In this document: positions 1 through 5,671 of the stretch, in pieces
How positions within the stretch are numbered: the first letter of the stretch is position 1
Layout of the letters: each line of letters starts with the position of its first letter
Assembly: GCF_003437035.1 (NCBI RefSeq)
Contig: NZ_QSRL01000013.1
Coordinates: 1 to 6,442 of the forward strand
Source of the DNA: Collinsella sp. TF08-11AT
Lineage (GTDB): Bacteria; Actinomycetota; Coriobacteriia; Coriobacteriales; Coriobacteriaceae
Reading direction: 5' to 3'
DNA length: 6,442 bases
The notes under the pieces: generated by a model
Databases searched by the model: none
Seen by the model: the letters and a program-made list of their open reading frames with translations, nothing else
Told to the model about the DNA's origin: nothing
Made by a program: the position numbers and the translations under genes

Positions 1-268
1 TGGCGGCGAGGCCGGGCAGGTAGGCGACCGCCAGCCCCGCGGCGCGGGCGCGCCGCACGGCGAGGGACCCTATGTTGCGGAACTGGTCGACCACGACGAG
101 CGTGCCGGCGGGCGCGGAGGCGAACAGCGCGTCGAGCTCGGCCTCCCTGTTGCGGACGGGGGCGCTGGCCAGCACCTCCCCGTCGCGGTCGACCAGGCAG
201 GCCCAGTGCGATGACTTGCCGACGTCCAGGCCGAGCACGGCCGCGGGCCTGGTGGATGGCGCTTTCAC
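1..268 (-). CDS. IS110-family transposase, N-terminal part (runs off window)
   Basis: This is the first 89 codons of a DEDD transposase/recombinase; the rest lies left of base 1. The start is GTG at 268-266, chosen because a good ribosome binding site, GGAAGGA (282-276 on the minus strand), precedes it by 7 bases. The protein has the RuvC-like opening of the family: GLDVGK with the first acidic residue at D15, then LVVVDQ with the second at D61, then the ARAAGLAVAYLPGLAA stretch typical of actinobacterial IS110 transposases. The third and fourth Asp and the C-terminal Ser domain are outside the window, so intactness cannot be judged. It differs clearly from the other transposase here (VDQ rather than YESG at the second acidic site), so the two are different elements, not copies. 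Codons are almost all G/C-ending. Family assignment is strong; subgroup is inferred. Confidence 0.85.
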   Translation of the reverse strand, partial: MKAPSTRPAAVLGLDVGKSSHWACLVDRDGEVLASAPVRNREAELDALFASAPAGTLVVVDQFRNIGSLAVRRARAAGLAVAYLPGLAA

Positions 269-517
269 GGTGGTATCCTTCCGGTAGTCGTTCGACCGGA
301 TGGCCTCCCCCTCGGCACTCACATTACCAGCCGCGGCACCTGCCCGGCACTTTCCTATCAGCCGTCGGGGTCGGCGCGTCCCGCGCCGGCAGCACCCAAC
401 GGGCCCTCTCGGGGGCAGGGACGTTCGGCCGTGCGCGGGCGCCCGGTCGGCGGCCCGTTCTGGGCGCGCCTCAATCGTAGCCCGAGACGGTCCCGGGCTG
501 ACAATTTCGACTGTAAT
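269..517 (-). ncRNA. Left-end non-coding region of first IS110 element; candidate bridge RNA
   Basis: About 250 bases without a credible gene lie upstream of the minus-strand transposase and are very rich in strong stems. One is a 9-bp stem 479-487/491-499 (one G-U on the minus strand) with a 3-base loop. Another is GCGCCC 439-444 with GGGCGC 462-467 around a 17-base loop. A third is a 7-bp stem 372-378/382-388 with a 3-base loop. A fourth is CCGGT/ACCGG at 281-299, which abuts the ribosome binding site. In the IS110 group proper, a guide (bridge) RNA is encoded upstream of the transposase on the same strand. Position, length and structure fit that, but the guide segments cannot be identified because the other end of the element is missing. 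The outer end of the element is placed only roughly, near 500-517. Confidence 0.4.
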
Positions 518-553
518 GGACGTTCTTGTTCGACTAGTCGTTTAAGAACGTCC
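518..553. repeat. Perfect inverted repeat with central palindrome (REP/BIME-like)
   Basis: GGACGTTCTT (518-527) is the exact reverse complement of AAGAACGTCC (544-553). The 16 bases between them contain the 10-bp palindrome CGACTAGTCG (531-540). The right arm is the start of the repeat units described next, so this is an inverted pair of the same motif, much like paired REP sequences. No T-tract follows on either strand, so I do not call it a terminator. Confidence 0.7.
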
Positions 554-593
554 CCAATGACTAGTCTGAAGGAGTGTCCCCAGCTGCCGGCAG
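544..593 (+). repeat. Two tandem ~25-bp repeat units, AAGGAnnGTCCCCA type
   Basis: Unit A (544-568) starts AAGAACGTCCCCAATGAC and unit B (569-593) starts AAGGAGTGTCCCCAGCTG. They align with one gap over the first 14 positions with two mismatches. The octamer GACTAGTC occurs at 559-566 in unit A and, 27 bases earlier, inside the palindrome at 531-540. A third unit lies on the far side of the insertion element at 2155-2179. These look like short intergenic host repeats rather than part of either element, but that is inference. Confidence 0.6.
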
Positions 594-598
594 AGACG

Positions 599-613
599 AT
601 ATGAGCAGGACAT
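599..613. repeat. Left subterminal inverted repeat of the IS1111-like element
   Basis: The sequence ATATGAGCAGGACAT is exactly the reverse complement of 2137-2151. The match stops on both sides, so the arm is 15 bp long. Confidence 0.8.
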
Positions 614-720
614 AAAAACATTGAGAGCCCCTGCTGCATGAAAGACCGCGGATTAGGCCGACAATGGTGAGTGTCTAATTCAGCCGCGGCGGCCACGCCG
701 CATTCATGGAAGGGGCTCCC

Positions 721-1833
721 ATGCTCGATACTACCACCTTCGTCGGCCTCGACGTCCACGCCCGCTCGATAAAGGCCGTCTCCCTCGACGTCATGACCGG
801 GGAGGTGCGCGCCGCGACCTTCGGCTACGACGCCGGCGCCGTCGCGGAGTGGGTCCGCTCCGTGGACCCCAGGGCCAGGTGCGTGTACGAGTCCGGGGTC
901 ACGGGCTTCGACCTGCAGAAGAGGCTCTCCGGCCTGGGGGTCGACTGCGTGGTCGGCGCCGTCTCGAAGATGATCAAGCCCAGCGCGGACAGGCGCAGGA
1001 AGAACGACCGCAACGACGCCGAGTTCCTCGCCCGCATGCTGTCGGTCGGCAACGTGGTCGAGGTGTGGGTCCCCGACGACGAGTGCGAGGCCGCCCGCGA
1101 CCTGACCAGGGCGCTCGAGGACGCGAGGGACGACCTCTCGCGCTCGAAGCAGCGGCTCTCCAAGTTCCTGCTCAGGCACGGCTTCGTCTTCGACGAGAGG
1201 ACGCCCACCGGCCGCAGGAAGGGCAACTGGACCCGGGCCCACTGGTCCTGGATCGAGTCGATAAGGTTCGCGGAGGGGGCCGACGAGGAGGTGCTCGCCT
1301 ACTACGTCGACGCGGTCAGGCGGGCGGCGGAGGAGAAGGCGAGGCTCGAGAGGCTCGTCGAGGGCGAGGCCCGCAAGCCCAGGTGGAGGAGGAGGGTCGA
1401 CTCCCTGCGCTGCCTCAAGGGCGTCGACACCGCTTCCGCCGCCGACCTCGTGTTCGAGGCCGGCGAGTTCTCGAGGTTCAGGAACGCCCGCTCGTTCGCC
1501 GCGTGGGTCGGCCTGACGCCCTCCGAGCACTCCAGCGGGGAGAGCGACCGCAGGGGCGCGATCACCAAGGCCGGCAACAAGCACCTGAGAAAGACGCTGG
1601 TCGAGGCCGCGTGGCACTACCTGACGTGCTCGGGGCGGCCGAAGGACCTCGCCAAGGGCCAGGCCCCGGACCGGGGCGCCCGGAGGCATGCCGCCAAGGG
1701 CGTGCGGAGGCTGGTCGAGAGGCGGGAGGCGCTGCTCGCGCGCGGGGTCCACGGCAACAAGGCGAACGTGGCCACGGCGCGCGAGCTCGCCTGCTGGGTG
1801 TGGGCGGTCGGCCTCATGGCCGAGGAGGCGTAG
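721..1833 (+). CDS. IS110/IS1111-family DEDD transposase, full length
   Basis: This 370-residue recombinase moves the surrounding element, in this family with an element-encoded guide RNA. I prefer ATG 721 over the in-frame ATG at 706 because GGAAGGGG (708-715) sits 5 bases before 721, whereas nothing like a ribosome binding site precedes 706. The N-terminal RuvC-like DEDD domain shows D11 (VGLDVHA), E57 (VYESG) and the pair D96/D99 (RKNDRNDAEFLARML). A charged coiled region spans roughly residues 120-220. The C-terminal transposase-20 domain runs from about residue 225, with LKGVDTASA and then PSEHSSGESDRRGAITKAGN, whose serines S271/S272 hold the family's catalytic Ser position. The length matches the family norm. 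Arginine is very often AGG and third positions are nearly all G/C, unlike the host genes to the right. Function is assigned with high confidence; activity is inferred. Confidence 0.93.
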   Translation: MLDTTTFVGLDVHARSIKAVSLDVMTGEVRAATFGYDAGAVAEWVRSVDPRARCVYESGVTGFDLQKRLSGLGVDCVVGAVSKMIKPSADRRRKNDRNDAEFLARMLSVGNVVEVWVPDDECEAARDLTRALEDARDDLSRSKQRLSKFLLRHGFVFDERTPTGRRKGNWTRAHWSWIESIRFAEGADEEVLAYYVDAVRRAAEEKARLERLVEGEARKPRWRRRVDSLRCLKGVDTASAADLVFEAGEFSRFRNARSFAAWVGLTPSEHSSGESDRRGAITKAGNKHLRKTLVEAAWHYLTCSGRPKDLAKGQAPDRGARRHAAKGVRRLVERREALLARGVHGNKANVATARELACWVWAVGLMAEEA

Positions 1834-2087
1834 GGGGGCGGTCCCCCGCACATAAGCCAATCACCCCGGAAGCGGTTCGATCCGAAGCCGTTGAGGCGAA
1901 CCTCAGGCCCCTTTTCTGCGAGCGCCCAGGGCGCCACACGCGTGCACAGACTGTCGGTTCGACGTAGAAGCCTCAGCCGTAGCAACGGATTGCCCAGCGA
2001 GAGATCGCCACGGGCGGATATTAAACTGCAAAGACGAGCGTCGGTAAGACACGCCGAGGTCACCGCGGACGGGTTGATATAGGGAGA

Positions 2088-2125
2088 GGGCCTGACCCCA
2101 TATCGTTGGGGCCAGGCCCGATTTT
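2088..2125 (+). terminator. Strong GC hairpin with short T run, terminator-like
   Basis: GGGCCTGACCCCA (2088-2100) pairs with TGGGGCCAGGCCC (2107-2119) with one mismatch and a 6-base loop, followed by GATTTT. This could end transcription of the transposase and guide RNA, or be the terminal stem of the guide RNA itself. The T run is short, so termination efficiency is uncertain. Confidence 0.45.
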
Positions 2126-2130
2126 GCCTC

Positions 2131-2136
2131 TTGACA
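2131..2136 (+). promoter_or_regulatory. Consensus -35 box (TTGACA) pointing out of the element's right end
   Basis: A perfect TTGACA lies directly before the right inverted repeat. At 16-18 bases downstream there is no -10 box (the bases read AAAAGG), so as integrated it does not form a complete promoter for the MATE gene. When the element is circular it would face the left end, which carries TATGAG at 600-605. This is a possible junction promoter. Confidence 0.35.
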
Positions 2137-2151
2137 ATGTCCTGCTCATAT
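2137..2151. repeat. Right subterminal inverted repeat of the IS1111-like element
   Basis: ATGTCCTGCTCATAT is the exact reverse complement of 599-613 and lies immediately after the outward TTGACA box. Confidence 0.8.
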
Positions 2152-2154
2152 TAA

Positions 2155-2179
2155 AAGGAACGTCCCTAAGTGCCGACTG
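2155..2179 (+). repeat. Third repeat unit, right flank of the element
   Basis: AAGGAACGTCCCTAAGTGCC and the five bases after it match unit B (569-593) at 18 of 25 positions without gaps. They share GAACGTCCC with unit A (546-554). With unit B on the left flank, this places the insertion element inside or at the edge of a repeat array. Confidence 0.55.
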
Positions 2180-2245
2180 GATGCATTAGGAGTATTATCG
2201 TCTGCGCAAATAACTAGCGAATCGCATATTAGAGATTGAGAGCGT

Positions 2246-3628
2246 ATGGCAGACACCGCATCTAAGCACATTGACATGACCACCGGCTCGCTGTGGCGCA
2301 ATATTCCCCTGTTCGCCTTCCCCGTGGCCGCCACGAGCATCTTAGAGCAGCTGTCGAACCTCATCGCCACGGTCATCATCGGTAATTTCTCGGGCGACCA
2401 GGGAACCCTCGCCATGGCGGCGGTCGGCTCCAACGTTCCGCTTACCAGTCTTATGCTCAACCTGTTTATTGGCCTGTCGCTTGGCTCCAACGTGGTCATC
2501 GCCAACGCTATCGGCCGCAACGATCAGAACATGGTCAAACGCGCCGTCCATACCTCGATTCTTATGGCACTCGTGGGCTTTGTCGTCATCGCGCTGGGCG
2601 AGATCTTTGCCGAACCCATGCTCGCCGCGCTCAACGTCCCCGCCGAAACCATGCCGCTCGCCTCGCTCTACCTGCGCGTCTTTTTGCTCAGCATGCCTTC
2701 GATCTTGCTCTACAACTTTGAGGCCGCGATCTTCCGTTCCGTCGGCATCACCCGTATGCCGCTGCAGGCGCTTGCCGTGTCCACCGTCCTCAACATTGGC
2801 CTGGACCTCATCTTTGTCCCCATACTCCACTGGGGCGTCGCGGGCGTCGCCATCGCCACCGCCATCGCCTACACCGTCAGCGCCGCTACGCTCTTTATCC
2901 GCCTGCTCAAGACCGACTCCGTCGTCCGCGTCACCCCACGCGACTTAGGCTTAGACCCCGTCGCCCTCAAGCGCATCGTCAAGATCGGCCTGCCCGCCGG
3001 CATCCAAAGCGCCGTCTTTGCCGTCGCCAACATCATCATCCAGTCCGCCATCAACAGCCTGGGTACCGAGGTCATGGCGGCATCCAGCGCCGCTATGAGC
3101 CTGGAGTATGTGTGCTACAACCTACTCAACAGCTTTAGCCAGGCCTGCACCACCTTTGTGGGACAAAACCACGGCGCTCGCCAGATCGACCGCTGCACCA
3201 AGACGCTCAAGGTCTGCCTGGTCGAAGGCGGTATCGTCGCGCTCACCACCATCGTCATCATCGTCGGTCTGGGGCGCGAGATCCTGGCGCTCTTTAACAG
3301 CGATCCCAACATCGTCTCGATCGGCTATATCCGCGTGTGCTCGATCTTCCCGGCATACGCCTTTAGCATGTTCTACGAAAACATGTCCGGTTACCTGCGC
3401 GGCTTTGGCATCTCGCTCATGCCCGCCCTCATCACCATGATCTGCGTCTGCGGTATTCGCTTCTATTGGGTCTTCTGCGTGTTCCCGAACTTCCGCACCT
3501 TTGCGAACATCATGATGGTCTACCCCATCAGCCTGGGCACCACGGCGTTCTTTATGGTCGTGGCGGTATTGCTCTGCCACCCGGCACGCACCTACCGTCT
3601 AGCACAAGCCAAAGCGACAGCCCGCTAA
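2246..3628 (+). CDS. MATE-family efflux transporter
   Basis: This 460-residue inner-membrane exporter belongs to the multidrug and toxic compound extrusion family and probably exports cationic drugs or metabolites by Na+ or H+ antiport. The substrate cannot be told from sequence. The opening MTTGSLWRNIPLFAFPVAATSILEQ from residue 11, then TVIIGNFSG, is the typical family N-terminus. Twelve hydrophobic segments fall into two MatE halves (about residues 16-175 and 245-410). The second half begins with KIGLPAGIQSAVF and has FVGQNHGA, the counterpart of the first half's IANAIGR region. Length is normal. The start at 2246 follows only a weak GAGAG; the internal ATG at 2276 has no better site. The gene lies just downstream of the insertion element, which may have separated it from its original upstream region. 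It converges on the lysR gene with 27 bases between and no visible hairpin. Codon use is host-like (CGC/CGT arginine). Confidence 0.92.
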   Translation: MADTASKHIDMTTGSLWRNIPLFAFPVAATSILEQLSNLIATVIIGNFSGDQGTLAMAAVGSNVPLTSLMLNLFIGLSLGSNVVIANAIGRNDQNMVKRAVHTSILMALVGFVVIALGEIFAEPMLAALNVPAETMPLASLYLRVFLLSMPSILLYNFEAAIFRSVGITRMPLQALAVSTVLNIGLDLIFVPILHWGVAGVAIATAIAYTVSAATLFIRLLKTDSVVRVTPRDLGLDPVALKRIVKIGLPAGIQSAVFAVANIIIQSAINSLGTEVMAASSAAMSLEYVCYNLLNSFSQACTTFVGQNHGARQIDRCTKTLKVCLVEGGIVALTTIVIIVGLGREILALFNSDPNIVSIGYIRVCSIFPAYAFSMFYENMSGYLRGFGISLMPALITMICVCGIRFYWVFCVFPNFRTFANIMMVYPISLGTTAFFMVVAVLLCHPARTYRLAQAKATAR

Positions 3629-3655
3629 TCACCACGCGCAACGTCACGCCAGTCA

Positions 3656-4522
3656 TTAATTGACAATATGCGAGCTCATATAGTCGATAAAGCGCCTCGT
3701 GGCGATAGGCATGGTGTCCCAGCTGCGCCAGGCCGCCACTACGTCGCGCGAGGGGGCATGCACGATGGGACGTACGCGAATATCGGCCTGCATGCCCTCG
3801 ACGGTACGGCGATACAGCATGCTCACGCCTAGGCCCTCCTCCACCATCGCCATGATGGTGTAGTCGTCGGTCACCTCGCTCGTCACGTGCGGCGACAGCC
3901 CATGCGCCGCGAATGCATCGAGCACCAGGCTCTGTTCGCCCTCATCCAGCAGCACAAACGGTTCGGACGCCAGGTCGGCAAGCGTCACCTTTTCCTTTGC
4001 CGCCAGTGGATGGACGGCTGGCAACAGCGCCACCAGCTCGTCGTGATAGACCACGCGTTTCTCGAGCCCCTCGGTAAATCCACGCGCTGTAAAGCAAAAG
4101 TCGACCACGCCATCGTGCACCCACTGGGCATTGCTCGTGTAATCGCCCTGCTTGAGGGTAAAGCGCACGCCCGGATGCAGGGCCCCAAAGTCGCGGATCA
4201 CTCGCGGCAACACAGTACGACTCACGTTGGTAAACGTCGCAATGCGAATGTCGGTCGACGAAAGCCCCAGCAACTCCTGGCGCTTGCCCTCAAGCTCGGC
4301 CTCGGCCGTAACGATCTGGCGCAGATACGGCAGATACTGTTTGCCGTCGCGCGTAAGCGAGACGCCCTGCTTGCCACGCTCGATAATCGTGGTGCCCAGC
4401 TCGCGCTCGAGCGCCTTGACGGCCTGGCTCACCGCGCTTTGCGTATAGCCCAGCTCGTCGGCGGCACGTTTCAGGCTGCCGCAATCGACCACCATACATA
4501 CAATCTGATACCGCGATGCCAT
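3656..4522 (-). CDS. LysR-type transcriptional regulator
   Basis: This 288-residue DNA-binding regulator is of normal LysR length. The N-terminal winged helix-turn-helix spans about residues 1-60: GSLKRAADELGYTQSAVSQ (15-33) followed by VKALERELGTTIIERG and VSLTRDGK. The effector-binding periplasmic-protein-like domain follows from about residue 88 (TDIRIATFTNVSRTVLPRVI) and includes HPGVRFTL, the usual start of the domain's second strand pair, and the late EEGLGVSMLYRRTVE. The start ATG is preceded four bases upstream by GGAGG (4531-4527 on the minus strand). It is transcribed away from the EamA transporter across a 158-bp gap, the classic layout for a LysR protein and its target gene, so control of that transporter and of itself is the likeliest role. 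The ligand is unknown. The 3' end faces the MATE gene. Confidence 0.93.
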   Translation of the reverse strand: MASRYQIVCMVVDCGSLKRAADELGYTQSAVSQAVKALERELGTTIIERGKQGVSLTRDGKQYLPYLRQIVTAEAELEGKRQELLGLSSTDIRIATFTNVSRTVLPRVIRDFGALHPGVRFTLKQGDYTSNAQWVHDGVVDFCFTARGFTEGLEKRVVYHDELVALLPAVHPLAAKEKVTLADLASEPFVLLDEGEQSLVLDAFAAHGLSPHVTSEVTDDYTIMAMVEEGLGVSMLYRRTVEGMQADIRVRPIVHAPSRDVVAAWRSWDTMPIATRRFIDYMSSHIVN

Positions 4523-4680
4523 CGTGCCTCCACATCGATGTAGCCGTAAAACGTTTTGCCAGGGTTTTTTCTTCCAACATTAGTACTTCTTAATCATACT
4601 GAAGATACATTCGCTTTACTACATCCATATCTGGGAGCAGAATCCTTTTTGCGAAACCGTTCTGTAACAAAAGGAGTCCC
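4523..4680. promoter_or_regulatory. Divergent lysR/eamA control region with overlapping dyads
   Basis: The AT-rich gap holds AGTA-N11-TACT (4582-4585/4597-4600) and, overlapping it, CTTC-N11-GAAG (4586-4589/4601-4604). These are interrupted dyads of the size LysR proteins bind. A minus-strand TATGAT (4598-4593) inside the dyads would serve as the -10 box of lysR, with a weak -35 TAGTAA 17 bases upstream, so binding there could repress lysR. AGATAC at 4603-4608 recurs before ung (5637-5642). No convincing -10/-35 pair for the transporter is visible. AAGGAG (4671-4676) is its ribosome binding site. Confidence 0.45.
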
Positions 4681-5583
4681 ATGGATCGCAAAAAAGCAAT
4701 CGCGCTCTCATTTTCCGTTCCCGTCGCATGGGGCTTTTCGTACCCCCTCATGAAGATCGGCATGGACAGCATGAACGCCACGAGCATCGTCGCGCTGCGC
4801 TGCATCATCGCCTTTGCGGCCTGCCTGCTGCTCTTCCACAAGCACGCGGTGCGCATCAACCGTGACCTGATGGTCCGCGCCGCCATCATCGGCGCCATCA
4901 TGGCAACCGAGATCACCTGCATGTGCCTGGGCTCTAGCCTCACTTCCGCCTCCACCGCCGGCTTTTTGCAGAGCCTGACGGTCGTAATCGTGCCGTTTGC
5001 CAACGCGGCACTGCTGCGTCGCGCCCCCGAGCGCAAGGTGCTCATCGGCACCGCCATCGTCACCTGCGGCATGTTGCTGCTCTCGGGCGCCGACTTTACT
5101 AGCCTGAATCCCGGCGCGATCATCATGCTGCTCTCGGCCTTTATCTATGCCGGCCACATTATCATCGCCAAGCGCTTTGTCGAAGAAGTCGATCCGCTGG
5201 CTCTGGGCATTTGGCAGCTGGGCTTCGGCGGCTTGTTCTCGGGTATCGCCGCATTTACCTTTGGCGGCTTCACGCTTCCCAGCACGCCGAGCGAGGTCGT
5301 GGTCGTCGTCGCACTCGCGCTCATCTGCTCTGCCTACGGCTTTATCACCCAAACGCTCGCGCAGCCCCACGTGCCCGCCGAGACCACAGGCTTTGCCTTC
5401 TCGCTCGAGCCGGTCTGCTCCGCTGTCTTCTCGTTCTTCCTGGTCGGCGAGGTCCTGAGCCCCATCGCCTTCTTTGGCGCCGCCCTCATCCTCACCGGCG
5501 TCATGGTGGCAACCGTCGAGCTCCCGCGTCTTCGTGCACACGGGCACGCTCGCATGGCAGGAGCGCCCGAGCGCGTCTCGTAG
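4681..5583 (+). CDS. EamA/DMT-family membrane transporter
   Basis: This 300-residue inner-membrane protein of the drug/metabolite transporter superfamily is probably an exporter of a small metabolite or amino acid. About ten hydrophobic segments form two EamA repeats (about residues 8-135 and 145-275). The first has the family's early WGFSYPLMK (17-25) and an arginine in the second helix (ALRC, R40). The second ends with the characteristic EPVCSAVFSFFLVGE (E243 to E257), then ILTGVMVA. The tail after about 280 is short and basic. ATG 4681 is preceded by AAGGAG at a four-base gap, and length is normal for the family. It is divergent from lysR, which likely regulates it, so its substrate may be related to the regulator's ligand. 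Substrate cannot be named. ung follows on the same strand after 88 bases but has its own promoter candidate. Confidence 0.92.
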   Translation: MDRKKAIALSFSVPVAWGFSYPLMKIGMDSMNATSIVALRCIIAFAACLLLFHKHAVRINRDLMVRAAIIGAIMATEITCMCLGSSLTSASTAGFLQSLTVVIVPFANAALLRRAPERKVLIGTAIVTCGMLLLSGADFTSLNPGAIIMLLSAFIYAGHIIIAKRFVEEVDPLALGIWQLGFGGLFSGIAAFTFGGFTLPSTPSEVVVVVALALICSAYGFITQTLAQPHVPAETTGFAFSLEPVCSAVFSFFLVGEVLSPIAFFGAALILTGVMVATVELPRLRAHGHARMAGAPERVS

Positions 5584-5609
5584 ACCCCACTCTTCATACA
5601 GCCGCGGCA

Positions 5610-5636
5610 TAAAGGCAACCGGTGCGCCTTTACAAT
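5610..5636 (+). promoter_or_regulatory. Hairpin overlapping a -10-like box between the transporter and ung
   Basis: TAAAGGC (5610-5616) pairs perfectly with GCCTTTA (5626-5632) around a 9-base loop. TACAAT (5631-5636), five of six matches to a -10 box, overlaps its right arm and would start ung transcription near 5643. No -35 box is recognisable at 16-18 bases upstream. The hairpin may be a weak terminator for the transporter mRNA, but no T run follows. Confidence 0.35.
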
Positions 5637-5655
5637 AGATACCAACAGAGTATCT
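5637..5655. promoter_or_regulatory. Perfect dyad AGATAC-N7-GTATCT before ung
   Basis: Six-base arms at 5637-5642 and 5650-5655 are exact reverse complements around CAACAGA. The core ATAC-N7-GTAT fits the general LysR-box form (T-N11-A). It lies between the -10-like TACAAT and the ribosome binding site AAAGGAG (5661-5667), a place where a bound repressor or an mRNA hairpin would affect ung expression. Which of these applies is unknown. Confidence 0.45.
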
Positions 5656-5671
5656 GCCATAAAGGAGCCCC

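Larger units (their letters stand above)
1834..2136 (+). ncRNA. Right-end non-coding region; candidate seek/bridge RNA of the IS1111-like element
   Basis: Three hundred bases between the transposase stop and the right inverted repeat hold no credible gene but many stems. They are GGGGG/CCCCC (1834-1838/1843-1847), TGAGG/CCTCA around a CGAA loop (1892-1896/1901-1905), GCGCCC/GGGCGC (1922-1927/1929-1934) and a long GC stem at 2088-2119. In the IS1111 group the guide RNA is encoded here, downstream of the transposase. Two 8-base segments relate to the element ends: ATATTAAA at 2018-2025 repeats 2148-2155 at the right end, and CATATCGT at 2099-2106 is complementary to 596-603 at the left end. This is the sense expected of donor guides. 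Exact RNA ends are unknown; matches of this length could arise by chance. Confidence 0.45.
594..2154 (+). mobile_element. IS110-family insertion element, IS1111-group-like, complete
   Basis: The outer limits are approximate (within about 10 bases). They rest on a 15-bp perfect inverted repeat (599-613 and 2137-2151) and on the flanking host repeat units ending at 593 and starting again at 2155. Small inverted repeats just inside the ends are the established mark of the IS1111 group within the IS110 family. The layout, a short left end, one DEDD transposase gene, then about 300 bases of structured non-coding DNA to the right end, is also that group's. The length of about 1.56 kb is usual for the family. 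No target duplication can be seen, as expected for these elements. The gene is uninterrupted and the catalytic residues are present, so the element may be active. Confidence 0.65.

Noticed and set aside
544..593. Short tandem repeats considered as a CRISPR array
   Set aside because: There are only two adjacent, imperfect units with no unique spacers and no cas genes. They fit a REP-like intergenic repeat better.
1833..1847. GGGGG/CCCCC hairpin right after the transposase stop as a terminator
   Set aside because: The stem is only about five pairs and no T run follows. It is better read as part of the structured non-coding region.
358..1860. Open reading frame of 500 codons on the minus strand, antisense to the transposase
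   Set aside because: It is a by-product of high GC at third positions in the real gene. Its product is Pro/Gly/Arg/Ala-rich with no recognisable domain, while the plus-strand frame carries all IS110 motifs.
1872..1884. GGTTCGATCC resembling the T-arm of a tRNA
   Set aside because: The flanking bases do not form a full 5-bp T stem or an acceptor stem, and no anticodon arm lies upstream. It is in the element's non-coding region.
849..1967. Open reading frame of 372 codons on the plus strand in another frame
   Set aside because: It overlaps the transposase out of frame and encodes an Arg/Gly-rich low-complexity product typical of frame shadows in high-GC DNA.
3629..3655. Bidirectional terminator between the convergent MATE and lysR genes
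   Set aside because: The gap is 27 bases with no inverted repeat or T run on either strand.
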